The notes beneath the pieces were generated by a model. The model saw nothing but the letters and a program-made list of their open reading frames with translations. It was not told the DNA's origin and did not search any database. A DNA stretch of 64,000 nt from Cytophagales bacterium (GTDB taxonomy: Bacteria > Bacteroidota > Bacteroidia > Cytophagales > Spirosomataceae): NCBI GenBank assembly GCA_013298025.1, contig JAAFJE010000006.1:1-64000 (forward strand). Direction: 5' to 3'. Below, one piece after another: positions 1 to 7,302 of the stretch. The position numbers were made by a program, and so were the translations under genes. The first letter of the stretch is position 1. Each line of letters opens with the position of its first letter.

Positions 1-2
1 AC

Positions 3-131
3 ACGAAATATGAGTCTATTTTTAGAAAGGGATATAGCCTGATTTCTAAACATTGTCAAAAATTAGCACTTTTAATAGAATGGTGCATTGAAAACTATAA
101 CACTAAGAATATTAGACCTAAACCCGTATAA
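3..131 (+). CDS. C-terminal end of an unidentified gene
   Basis: An open frame enters from the left edge of the window and stops with TAA at 129-131, giving the last 42 residues of a protein that ends in IRPKPV. The residues are rich in K, I, N and aromatic amino acids, and the composition matches a real coding tail of this genome. No family can be recognised from so short a piece. It lies 78 bp upstream of the GT87-like gene on the same strand, so it could be the preceding member of that glycan operon; this is inference only. Confidence 0.45.
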   Translation, partial: TKYESIFRKGYSLISKHCQKLALLIEWCIENYNTKNIRPKPV

Positions 132-209
132 AACAATTTTGTCCAGTAATCAGTAAATTTTTACCTAACCAATTGTAAAACATTACTCTTTAACACTTTT
201 TCAAGAACC

Positions 210-1394
210 ATGACGTTCTCTTTCATCAAAGAAAAACGTAATATTCCTATTGTATTGTGGTTTTTATTACCTGCGTTGGCGGGCTATTCTAAATGGGTAC
301 GTGGGGCAGTCAATAATTACGACATTTATAAAGGTGTATTTTACCACTTGGTCAAACAAGTGAATTTGTACAGTCAATACCCACAAGAATATTTTGATTC
401 TAACCATTATGGTGTGGTATTTGGACTGATTATTATGCCTTTCACTTGGCTACCCGACGGCATTGGCGTGCCTTTGTGGGTAGCCCTGCAAGCTTTTGTC
501 TTATACAAAGCCTTACAAGCTTTACCCATCAAACCTGCCTACCAATGGATTTTGTACCTCATTTGTATCGTCGATTTAATGACCGCCTCTCATAGCGTAC
601 AGGTCAATCCGAGTATTGCTGGTATGCTCATTTTATCGTGGTATTTTGTCAAAAAAGAACAAGACCATTGGGCTGCTTTGTTCGTGATATTAGGAACGTT
701 TATCAAGCTTTATGGTATTGTAGGACTAGCCTTTTGGGTATTTTCACGACATAAATCAGCTTATATAGCATCTCTAGTTGCTTGGTCGGCGGTGCTGTTT
801 GTATTGCCGATGGCATTTAGTTCGCCAAGTTTTGTGGTGCAATCATATTTCGATTGGTACGACAGCTTGGTACACAAAAACCTAGAAAACCAAAACGCCA
901 TCAGTGGACTAGGGCAAAGTATGCAAGATGTATCGCTTATGGGCTTTGTGCGTAGGGTTGGAGGTTTTCCGATGCTATCGAACCTGTTTTTTCTTGTGCC
1001 AGCCGTGATTTTACAGGGGCTTCCCTTGTTACTTTTCAAGCAATACAACAATACCATTTTTCAACTCAGGTACTTAGCTGCTGTACTCATATTTGTCGTT
1101 ATTTTTTCGTCATCTTCCGAATCGCCCACGTTTGTCATTGCCGTATCGGGCGTAGCGATTTGGTTTGTAAGCCAGTCGTTTCCTATAAAACGATGGGCTT
1201 GGGCAGTATTAGGCTTTGTTATGCTAGGTACATCTCTTTCCGCAACCGACCTCTTTCCACCCGATGTACGGCGAATGTTTATCATTTATTCGATAAAAGC
1301 TGTGCCTTGTTGCGTAGTCTGGTTTGTTTGCATTTTCCAACTACTATTTGATACAACTTCTCAAAAAATGACACTATGGCTCAATCAAGATTAA
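210..1394 (+). CDS. Polytopic membrane glycosyltransferase, GT87/DUF2029-like
   Basis: The 394-residue product is almost entirely hydrophobic helices separated by short polar loops, and I count roughly nine to eleven possible membrane segments. The pattern, including an N-terminal loop with a conserved-looking YDIYKG and a later QVNPS stretch, fits the GT87/DUF2029 family of polyprenyl-phosphate-dependent mannosyl-type transferases, which add a sugar on the periplasmic face of the inner membrane. The ATG at 210 is the natural start. The 3' end overlaps the next gene by 19 bp, so the two are probably translationally coupled. With a GT2 enzyme that could charge undecaprenyl phosphate and a deacetylase directly downstream, it likely belongs to a lipid-linked glycan module. 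Its donor and acceptor cannot be deduced. Confidence 0.7.
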   Translation: MTFSFIKEKRNIPIVLWFLLPALAGYSKWVRGAVNNYDIYKGVFYHLVKQVNLYSQYPQEYFDSNHYGVVFGLIIMPFTWLPDGIGVPLWVALQAFVLYKALQALPIKPAYQWILYLICIVDLMTASHSVQVNPSIAGMLILSWYFVKKEQDHWAALFVILGTFIKLYGIVGLAFWVFSRHKSAYIASLVAWSAVLFVLPMAFSSPSFVVQSYFDWYDSLVHKNLENQNAISGLGQSMQDVSLMGFVRRVGGFPMLSNLFFLVPAVILQGLPLLLFKQYNNTIFQLRYLAAVLIFVVIFSSSSESPTFVIAVSGVAIWFVSQSFPIKRWAWAVLGFVMLGTSLSATDLFPPDVRRMFIIYSIKAVPCCVVWFVCIFQLLFDTTSQKMTLWLNQD

Positions 1395-2335
1395 AAATTT
1401 GCATCCTGTCGGCGGCATACAACGAAGGTGAAAACTTGTTTGTTTTTTACCATGCCGTAAAAAATGTCATAGATAAACTGCCTTACGATTTTGAAATTTG
1501 CTTTGTAAACGATGGCAGTAAAGACCATACGTTGGCGGTTATCAAAAGTCTGGCCAAACAAGACAACACTGTAAAGTACCTGTCTTTTTCCAGAAATTTT
1601 GGGCAACAAGTAGCCTTAAAAGCTGGTATTGATGCCATTGATGCCGATGCCATTATTATGATGGACAGCGACTTACAGCATCCGCCTGCCCTGATTCCAG
1701 AACTGATAGACCTTTGGCAAAGCAACCGTGTAAACATGGTGAATACATTGCGAGAGGAAGACCCAAGCTTATCGTGGTTTAAAAAAGCGACAAGTAAATA
1801 TTTTTACGTAATGCTCAATAAAATCAGCGAATTGAAGCTTGAACCCGGACAAGCCGACTTTCGTTTGATTGACCGCCAAGTGGCAAAAACCCTAAAAAAC
1901 TCGAAAGAGCAAGATGTTTTTTTAAGAGGCATGATTCAGTGGATTGGCTTCAAGCAAGCAACCATGCGTTATACACCTCATAAAAGAATAGCTGGCGAAA
2001 GTAAATATACTTTCAAAAAAATGCTACGTTTGGCATTGGCTGGCATCACTTCTTTTAGTATAAAGCCTTTATATACAGCTATGTATATTGGTTTTTTCTT
2101 TGCGTGTGCTTCATTTTTATACCTGCCTTATGTACTTTACAGCATTATTACGGGTAAGGCCGTGGACGGATGGGCCTCTATTATTATGACCATCGCTTTC
2201 TTTGGTGGCCTCAACCTCATGGTGATGGGCGTACTGGGGATTTATATAGGAAAAATTTTAATTCAAAATAAGCAACGACCGTTGTACATTATTCAAGAAG
2301 AAAATATTCATGAAAATAGCCTTGTTGAGTTTTGA
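1376..2335 (+). CDS. Membrane-anchored family 2 glycosyltransferase (GtrB/ArnC-like)
   Basis: This 319-residue protein has an N-terminal GT-A domain with the opening LSAAYNEGENL, the nucleotide-binding FVNDGSKD at about 43-50 and the metal-binding DSD in MMDSDLQHPP at about 97-99. Two hydrophobic segments follow near the C-terminus (about 235-260 and 270-300), the architecture of GtrB, ArnC and dolichol-phosphate-sugar synthases. Known members transfer a sugar from a nucleotide donor to undecaprenyl phosphate on the cytoplasmic side. The upstream membrane transferase could then use that lipid-linked sugar. The gene starts inside its upstream neighbour and its own end overlaps the deacetylase by 26 bp, so the three genes are tightly coupled. 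Confidence 0.85.
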   Translation: MAQSRLKICILSAAYNEGENLFVFYHAVKNVIDKLPYDFEICFVNDGSKDHTLAVIKSLAKQDNTVKYLSFSRNFGQQVALKAGIDAIDADAIIMMDSDLQHPPALIPELIDLWQSNRVNMVNTLREEDPSLSWFKKATSKYFYVMLNKISELKLEPGQADFRLIDRQVAKTLKNSKEQDVFLRGMIQWIGFKQATMRYTPHKRIAGESKYTFKKMLRLALAGITSFSIKPLYTAMYIGFFFACASFLYLPYVLYSIITGKAVDGWASIIMTIAFFGGLNLMVMGVLGIYIGKILIQNKQRPLYIIQEENIHENSLVEF

Positions 2336-3086
2336 TGTAGAGGAATTTGATATGCCTTTCGAGTTCGGAGGAAAGCCAACGATAGACGAGCAAATAGCCA
2401 CGTCGCACCAAGGGCTCAACGCCGTATCTGACATCTTAGCACAATTTCACGCCAGTGCAACGTTTTATTGTACTGGCGTGTATGCACAAGCACAGCCCGA
2501 ACAAATCAGGCACTTGAGCATACAACACGAAATTGCCTCGCATAACCACTACCATTCGAGCCATAAGAAAGCAGACCTCAGCACCTCTAAAGCCATTTTA
2601 GAGGGCATCACAGGTAAGCCCGTCAAAGGCTTTAGGATGCCTCGCATGGCACCCATCGCCGATGCCGATTTGGTAGAAGCAGGCTATTTGTATAACGCCT
2701 CTATCAATCCGACCTACTTGCCGGGGCGTTACGATTACCGACACATTTCCCGAACTACTTTTACCCAAAACAATCTAGTGCATTTTCCCGCATCGGTTTC
2801 GCCTCGTTGGCGTATTCCTTTGTTTTGGATAGCCTTTCATAACTTCCCCCTTGCTTATTTCTTTCACTTGTGCAAAAAAGTAGCACAAGCAGATGGTTAT
2901 GTACATTTGTATTTTCATCCTTGGGAATTTACAGACTACACCCAGTTGCCTAACGGAGCAAAATACCCTTTTTACTTGCACCGCAACAATGGTAAACAAA
3001 TGCGTACACGCTTTACAAAACTTATGCGTTTTTTACAGCAAGAAGGCTTTAGTTTTCAAACCACACAAACGTTTTTAGGGGTATAG
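2310..3086 (+). CDS. Polysaccharide deacetylase family protein
   Basis: The 258-residue product resembles NodB-fold carbohydrate esterase 4 proteins. It starts with a central strand carrying the catalytic-type aspartates (LLSFDVEEFD, about 6-14) and has the histidine motif EIASHNHYHSSH at about 74-85 for metal binding. A C-terminal YFHPWEF (about 206-212) is typical of deacetylases in exopolysaccharide clusters. No signal peptide is visible, so a cytoplasmic or membrane-associated role on lipid-linked sugars is possible. The start lies inside the preceding glycosyltransferase gene (26-bp overlap), a sign of translational coupling. The likely reaction is removal of N-acetyl groups from an amino sugar, but the substrate is unknown. 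Confidence 0.85.
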   Translation: MKIALLSFDVEEFDMPFEFGGKPTIDEQIATSHQGLNAVSDILAQFHASATFYCTGVYAQAQPEQIRHLSIQHEIASHNHYHSSHKKADLSTSKAILEGITGKPVKGFRMPRMAPIADADLVEAGYLYNASINPTYLPGRYDYRHISRTTFTQNNLVHFPASVSPRWRIPLFWIAFHNFPLAYFFHLCKKVAQADGYVHLYFHPWEFTDYTQLPNGAKYPFYLHRNNGKQMRTRFTKLMRFLQQEGFSFQTTQTFLGV

Positions 3087-3217
3087 TAAGGGAAAAAAGT
3101 ACGTTGCGGTTGATAACAAGAGCAATGATAACACGGCTATAATCAAAGTTTGGTAGAGGCTGACTAGCTAAATTGGGGTTTTTCTAGTTTCACGACTTTT
3201 TGTCATGCTTCTACTTA

Positions 3218-4225
3218 TCACAAATTCAGATGGAAAGCATACTTGTAGTCAATTTTGTCATGTTTGGCTTGGTTCTCTTTCCAAGCTAATTCTTGATGGT
3301 TAATTTCAACAATTTCTCTTGTTTTCTTGTTTTGAAAAGAATCACAGACCATCGTTAAAGTTGCAAGTTCATCTTCTGTAAAAGATGACGCATCATCTTT
3401 TAAAACGTTATATACTTCGCCAATATAACCGCTTGCAAATTCTTTAGGCTTTCGCTCAATATGCCCTTTTTGTGCGATAAATTCATACAAACTCTCATAT
3501 CTTAAAGGTACTGTACCAAACTCAATTGCTATGTATTCTAAACCCATGAGAGCAGTACCGTGGTTGCGGTAATGCAAAAAGTCGGCATAAAATAGTAGTT
3601 TGTTTAAGCCTGTTTTTGATGGATTAAGTTTATCGACAAAATAACATATTGCACCTATAGTTTTACGAAGGCTCGGTTCTTTATAACCGTTTAAACGACA
3701 GGGACTAGGACTTTCTGCACCTAACACATACTTGACAATTTGTTCTTTTTGAGCCAGCTTCTGATTTTTCTGTGTTTGAATCAGTTCATCTATATAGCTA
3801 CTCATTTTATCTAACTCTTTGCCACTCAATACCCCACTCAACAAAATCAGTTTTTTAAATTCTTCTGGGTCGCTTGCCAGTTGTATGAGTCGGGCATTCG
3901 ATTGGCTCGGTATTTCACCGTTTTCGTATTGCCTATACACATTCACGCCAAAACCTAGTACTTCTGCCATTTTAGTGGCTGAAAGTTGATACTTTTCTCT
4001 AATAGCTTTTATCGTTTCGGGAAAAGGTAAATTATGCTTTTCTCTGTAGAGATTATACACTTGTTTGAGGTTGATACTGTCGATTTCGTCTGTTGTAAAT
4101 TCATGTCCTTCGTCTTCGTAATAATGATAAACTACCTCAAATTCTTCCTTACGGAAAGATAAAACCTCGCTACGTGTCTGAACATCAAGTGTTCTGTCAC
4201 TAAAAGGACTGGCTAATGGTTTCAT
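3218..4225 (-). CDS. MqsA-like HTH plus Panacea (SocA/DUF4065) antitoxin
   Basis: This 335-residue protein has three parts. Residues 1-70 resemble the N-terminal region of YgiT/MqsA-family proteins but lack any CxxC zinc ligands. Residues about 74-107 form an XRE-type helix-turn-helix (LSATKMAEVLGFG then YRQYENGEIPS). Residues about 185-320 match the Panacea/SocA/DUF4065 fold (LNKLLFYADFLHYR, then EFGTVPLRYESL). Panacea domains are known from PanA antitoxins that neutralise many unrelated toxins. The ATG overlaps the stop of the upstream toxin gene by 4 bp, so the two are co-translated in toxin-first order as in mqsRA. The HTH suggests it also represses its own promoter. Its role as antitoxin is inference from domain content and context. 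Confidence 0.8.
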   Translation of the reverse strand: MKPLASPFSDRTLDVQTRSEVLSFRKEEFEVVYHYYEDEGHEFTTDEIDSINLKQVYNLYREKHNLPFPETIKAIREKYQLSATKMAEVLGFGVNVYRQYENGEIPSQSNARLIQLASDPEEFKKLILLSGVLSGKELDKMSSYIDELIQTQKNQKLAQKEQIVKYVLGAESPSPCRLNGYKEPSLRKTIGAICYFVDKLNPSKTGLNKLLFYADFLHYRNHGTALMGLEYIAIEFGTVPLRYESLYEFIAQKGHIERKPKEFASGYIGEVYNVLKDDASSFTEDELATLTMVCDSFQNKKTREIVEINHQELAWKENQAKHDKIDYKYAFHLNL

Positions 4226-4581
4226 GTTTTAAAGTTTTTAAATGGATAAGTCATAGGGTATTCCGCAAGATGAAACGAAATACAAATGGTTTGTTTGCTT
4301 GGGTTTCCTAAAGTAATTTTTATATACACTTCCTGATTTTTAATTTGTTTCCCAAATACCCACAAATCCTGTCTTTGATAGATTATATCCTCTATTGGCC
4401 CTTCCGAATAGTCTTCTACAGCAAGTTGACTAACAATTTTTGTTCGTTCAGCAGGACTTATTTCTAAACTTGCTAATGTTTGGGCATTTTTGGGTCTGTT
4501 GTCTAAATAAACAATTCCCCAAATCTTTAATTTCAAATGAAAATCCTTCAAAAAGGTATAAACTTCCTGCCGTGTTGCCAT
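4222..4581 (-). CDS. MqsR-like toxin (predicted mRNA interferase)
   Basis: The 119-residue protein has the layout of MqsR-family RelE-fold toxins: an N-terminal helical region, a central stretch with DYSEGPIEDIIYQRQDLWVF (about 77-96) and then QEVYIKI and a beta strand TICISFHLAEYP. In E. coli MqsR the equivalent region is a short LWVF/VYLKI-type beta core, and known members cut mRNA at GCU in the absence of ribosomes. Here the toxin precedes the antitoxin gene and overlaps it by 4 bp. A 15-bp imperfect inverted repeat lies upstream at 4717-4756. I assign it by motif and gene arrangement; catalytic residues cannot be confirmed by eye. Confidence 0.72.
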   Translation of the reverse strand: MATRQEVYTFLKDFHLKLKIWGIVYLDNRPKNAQTLASLEISPAERTKIVSQLAVEDYSEGPIEDIIYQRQDLWVFGKQIKNQEVYIKITLGNPSKQTICISFHLAEYPMTYPFKNFKT

Positions 4582-4716
4582 GCAGCTATACTGATTTATG
4601 ATTACAAATTAAATAATTTAAAAATTTAAAAACAATCTTAAAGTTGTTTTAAATTAAATTTTCACATAAATATACAACTTTATAGTTTTATAAAATACTT
4701 TAGTAGCAATTTTCAT

Positions 4717-4756
4717 ATCGCCATTTGTCGATTTTTCCACTTCGGCAAATGGCGAT
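4717..4756. promoter_or_regulatory. Inverted repeat between fic and the toxin gene (operator or terminator candidate)
   Basis: The arms ATCGCCATTTGTCGA and TCGGCAAATGGCGAT pair over 15 positions with a single G-T wobble, around a 10-base loop. It lies about 135 bp upstream of the toxin ATG and about 70 bp past the fic stop, both on the minus strand. There is no clear T tract, so an operator for the HTH antitoxin is as plausible as a terminator of fic. Confidence 0.5.
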
Positions 4757-4825
4757 GCTGTAGGTAGACAAGTGAATGGTTGATATTTTTTGCAGTATCT
4801 GCATAGAATACTACTATGCTAAAAA

Positions 4826-5971
4826 TTACCTAAATAGCGATAGGTATTTTTCAAAGACAAAAATCCTATTACGACTTTGTCCTGTAAATTCTCTGAGAAT
4901 TTTTTCTTCTTCAAATGCTTGTACTAAATCATTGGCTGCTTTGGGGCTTAGTCCACAGATATGCTCTATTTCTTTGATTCTAATAAAGGGTTCGTTGAAT
5001 AATGATTTTAGCAATATTTGCCCTTTACTGCTTCTTCTACCCATTTTTTCTGATACCAAATGCTCACACTCGTTTTTCAATTCCAATATCTTACTCAACG
5101 TTTCACAAGCTTGTCTAGCTGTTTCTTCCACACCTACCAAAAAATAAAGTAACCATTGTTTTAAAGTATTTTTATCTCGTACCTTTGTGAGGTTGTCGTA
5201 GTATAACGTTTTGTCTTTTTCAAAGAAAACAGATAGATAAAGCAAGGGCTTATCTAGCATTCCTACACTTACCAAATAAAGCGGTATCAATAGCCTACCG
5301 ATTCGCCCATTACCGTCTAAGAATGGGTGAATGGTTTCAAATTGATAATGGGCTATTCCTATTCTAACCAAGTAAGGAACGGTAATCGCATCGTTATGTA
5401 AAAAGTTTTCAAGGTCGCCCATGAGTTCATTTACATAACCATGCGTTGGTGGAATAAATACCGCATCAGCTAAAGATGCTCCCCCAATCCAGTTTTGTGA
5501 ATACCTAAATTCTCCTGGTTGCTTGTGTTCGCCTCGCACTCCCTGCAACAAAGTAGCATGAGTTTTACGAATAAGCCTTGATGAAATAGGTAAAGTTTTC
5601 AGGTCTTCAATGGCATCGTTAAGTGCTTTGGTATAATTATTAACTTCTTGCCAATCGTCTCGTCGTTCGGGCGAAATATCTTCAATGGGTAATAGGGCTT
5701 CATCGATTTGGGTTTGTGTTCCTTCTATCTTACTTGATAGCACGGCTTCTTTCATGATGTGCATGTGCAAAAACAGGTCGATATTGGGTACAAGCCTAGC
5801 ATACGAGTTGAGTTGTCCCAACTGCAAAGATGCCTTTTCTAGTAAATGATTGAGGTTAGGGTCATCCCATAACCACTGGCGATTTACTTTCTCAGGGATA
5901 AAGTACTTATAACCAGTACCGATACCTTTAACGCCTGCTATATATTCATCTAAATGAAGTGTTGATTCCAT
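4826..5971 (-). CDS. Fic family protein with N-terminal inhibitory helix
   Basis: The 381-residue protein has the Fic catalytic motif HPFLDGNGRIGR at residues 215-226, complete with the catalytic histidine and anion-binding Gly-Asn-Gly-Arg. Fic proteins transfer AMP (or another phosphate-linked group) from a nucleotide to a hydroxyl side chain of a target. An inhibitory motif of the S-x-x-x-E-G type (SSKIEG, 79-84) lies before the catalytic core, as in class II Fic proteins that hold themselves inactive. The last 80 or so residues (ILLKSLFNEPFIRIKEIEHI onward) look like a winged-helix DNA-binding domain. The promoter region carries a phased array of 14-bp repeats, which the winged helix may bind. 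The target is unknown. Confidence 0.88.
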   Translation of the reverse strand: MESTLHLDEYIAGVKGIGTGYKYFIPEKVNRQWLWDDPNLNHLLEKASLQLGQLNSYARLVPNIDLFLHMHIMKEAVLSSKIEGTQTQIDEALLPIEDISPERRDDWQEVNNYTKALNDAIEDLKTLPISSRLIRKTHATLLQGVRGEHKQPGEFRYSQNWIGGASLADAVFIPPTHGYVNELMGDLENFLHNDAITVPYLVRIGIAHYQFETIHPFLDGNGRIGRLLIPLYLVSVGMLDKPLLYLSVFFEKDKTLYYDNLTKVRDKNTLKQWLLYFLVGVEETARQACETLSKILELKNECEHLVSEKMGRRSSKGQILLKSLFNEPFIRIKEIEHICGLSPKAANDLVQAFEEEKILREFTGQSRNRIFVFEKYLSLFR

Positions 5972-5999
5972 GTGTCTTTCAAGGTATTATATGTGGTAC

Positions 6000-6103
6000 A
6001 AAAGTAAAATAAGTTTTTTACTATTTTACTTTAATTGATAAAAGTAAAATAAGTCTTTTCTTATTTTACTTTTCTAACATATAAATTTTCTTATTTTACT
6101 TTT
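6000..6103. promoter_or_regulatory. Phased array of five 14-bp operator-like repeats upstream of fic
   Basis: The unit AAAAGTAAAATAAG occurs directly at 6000-6013 and 6040-6053 and in exact inverted form at 6060-6073 and 6090-6103. A fifth inverted copy at 6020-6033 differs at three edge positions. The unit starts are 20, 20, 20 and 30 bp apart, close to whole turns of the DNA helix. The array begins 29 bp upstream of the fic start codon. It looks like a multi-site operator, most simply for autoregulation by the winged-helix end of the Fic protein. Confidence 0.7.
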
Positions 6104-6250
6104 AAAACGCTTACCGTTACAGACTCATTTTTCAACTTGGGCTGTCTTTGTCACCAATTTTGTTTTGTTAGAAAAGTAAGGGAATAAAAAATACAGGGAG
6201 TTTTGAGAAAAGTTTATTATGTAATAATTGGGATGAATGCTAGAGGGTTA

Positions 6251-6286
6251 TAAAAGCAAAAAGCCCAGAAATTGCTTTCTGAGCTT
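6251..6286 (-). terminator. Rho-independent terminator after tRNA-Asp
   Basis: On the minus strand an 11-bp stem with one mismatch (AAGCTCAGAAA / TTTCTGGGCTT), a four-base loop and a T-rich tail follow the CCA end of the tRNA by two bases. The stem spans 6261-6286 and the T-rich tail 6251-6260. Confidence 0.8.
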
Positions 6287-6287
6287 C

Positions 6288-6364
6288 TGGCGGTCTGGAC
6301 GGGACTCGAACCCGCGACCCCATGCGTGACAGGCATGTATTCTAACCAACTGAACTACCAAACC
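6288..6364 (-). tRNA. tRNA-Asp (GTC anticodon), CCA encoded
   Basis: The minus strand folds into a 77-nt cloverleaf. The acceptor arms are GGTTTGG and CCAGACC with one G-T pair, followed by discriminator G and an encoded CCA. The D arm contains AGTTCAGTTGGTTAGA, the anticodon loop is CTGTCAC with anticodon GTC, and the T arm has GGGTTCGAGTCCC. This reads Asp codons GAC and GAU. A strong promoter lies immediately upstream and a terminator immediately downstream, so it is a single-gene transcription unit. Confidence 0.97.
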
Positions 6365-6380
6365 GTGTTGAATGATGATG

Positions 6381-6412
6381 CAAAATTAGGTCTTTTTGAT
6401 GGATAATGCAAA
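6381..6412 (-). promoter_or_regulatory. Bacteroidota-type promoter of tRNA-Asp
   Basis: On the minus strand TTTG (6412-6409) is followed, after exactly 20 bp, by TAATTTTG (6388-6381). This matches the Bacteroidota primary sigma consensus TTTG-N19/20-TAnnTTTG. The last base lies 17 bp from the mature tRNA 5' end at 6364, which fits a short leader. Confidence 0.82.
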
Positions 6413-6542
6413 TGCTCTTGGTAGATTTCCTGCTGAAAAAAGAGAAGGTGCTAGGTAATAATACGGTAATCTATTCATTATCAATCAACAACTCATGTAT
6501 ATTTTTTGAAAAAAACTTTAAAAAAATGTTATGATTTCGTGT

Positions 6543-7070
6543 TTAACTAAACATTTGCTTGAGGGATGTCCACAAAGCACGCTTGAGTGCCACATCGCTA
6601 TCAATTTGTTCGAGGGGGTCGGCATAGAGAAAATTAATGCCTTGCACCGCTCGTACTTGATAGGGGGTAAGCGGTATTTCTAACTTAATTTTAAACAACG
6701 AAACACCAAAAGTAATGAGTTGTTGCAAGGATTTTTGGGTTAATACAGCTCTTAAATCTGCCTGTGCTATTTCCGACAAATTGAGTATATCCACCTGATT
6801 CATCTGTAAATTGACCGCCGCAAGAATTTTAGTCAACAAGGCTTTTTCAGCAACACTTAGGGTTGCTACTACAATCAATACTTGATGTTTGGGGTTATAA
6901 GGTAAGGGTTCTTCAACTGTTGGCATAACGGGTTTGGCGACTACCGGCAGAGGTGCGGGCTTGTCGATAGGCTCAGTAGCAAGAGGCTTAGCTGCCGTCG
7001 TATCAGGAATACGATAGAGTTGTTCGCCAGCAAAAAGATAGGTCAAATAGCGTGCATCAGGGCTTTCCAT
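6543..7070 (-). CDS. Unknown protein, possible DNA polymerase III psi-like (HolD-like)
   Basis: I start this 175-residue protein at the ATG at 7070 (MESPDARYLTYL); an upstream in-frame extension to 7145 has a composition unlike the rest. It has a short N-terminal segment (YLTYLFAGEQLYRIP), a proline-rich linker (about 28-60) and a compact alpha/beta domain. By eye the order resembles E. coli HolD: a leading peptide, a strand-rich VLIVVATL, a helical KILAAV region, then LTPYQVRAVQGIN and a C-terminal helix RALWTSLKQM. HolD (psi) links the clamp loader to chi and SSB. This is a weak remote resemblance from memory of the family, not a domain hit. No neighbour supports it. Otherwise it is an unknown protein. 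Confidence 0.6.
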   Translation of the reverse strand: MESPDARYLTYLFAGEQLYRIPDTTAAKPLATEPIDKPAPLPVVAKPVMPTVEEPLPYNPKHQVLIVVATLSVAEKALLTKILAAVNLQMNQVDILNLSEIAQADLRAVLTQKSLQQLITFGVSLFKIKLEIPLTPYQVRAVQGINFLYADPLEQIDSDVALKRALWTSLKQMFS

Positions 7071-7228
7071 TGTAAAAATGATATGAGTGTTCTTTGTTTT
7101 GGGGCATTGTTTGCGATATGATACTGGTTCTACTCTACGATTCAACCCCTATTTTGTATCATTCCAATGCCATCTGGCTTTAGTTTTCAACAAAGGTACA
7201 CAAAACTGCTCAATCCTTTTTTACCTAA

Positions 7229-7264
7229 AACACCCCAAAATACCATTTCGGCTTTTGGGGTGTT
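7229..7264 (-). terminator. Terminator-like hairpin after the SnoaL-like gene
   Basis: The arms AACACCCCAAAA (7229-7240) and TTTTGGGGTGTT (7253-7264) pair perfectly over 12 bp around a 12-base loop. On the minus strand the stem is followed by TTTAGG and further on by a short A/T-rich run. It lies 38 bp past the stop of the gene ending at 7303. Confidence 0.65.
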
Positions 7265-7302
7265 ATTAAGTACTACACAGGAAAGTTTACAAGGAGGAGC
7301 TT

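Noticed and set aside
4776-5147. Plus-strand open frame of 123 codons
   Set aside because: It lies entirely opposite the C-terminal half of the fic gene; it has no recognisable motif, so it is a shadow frame.
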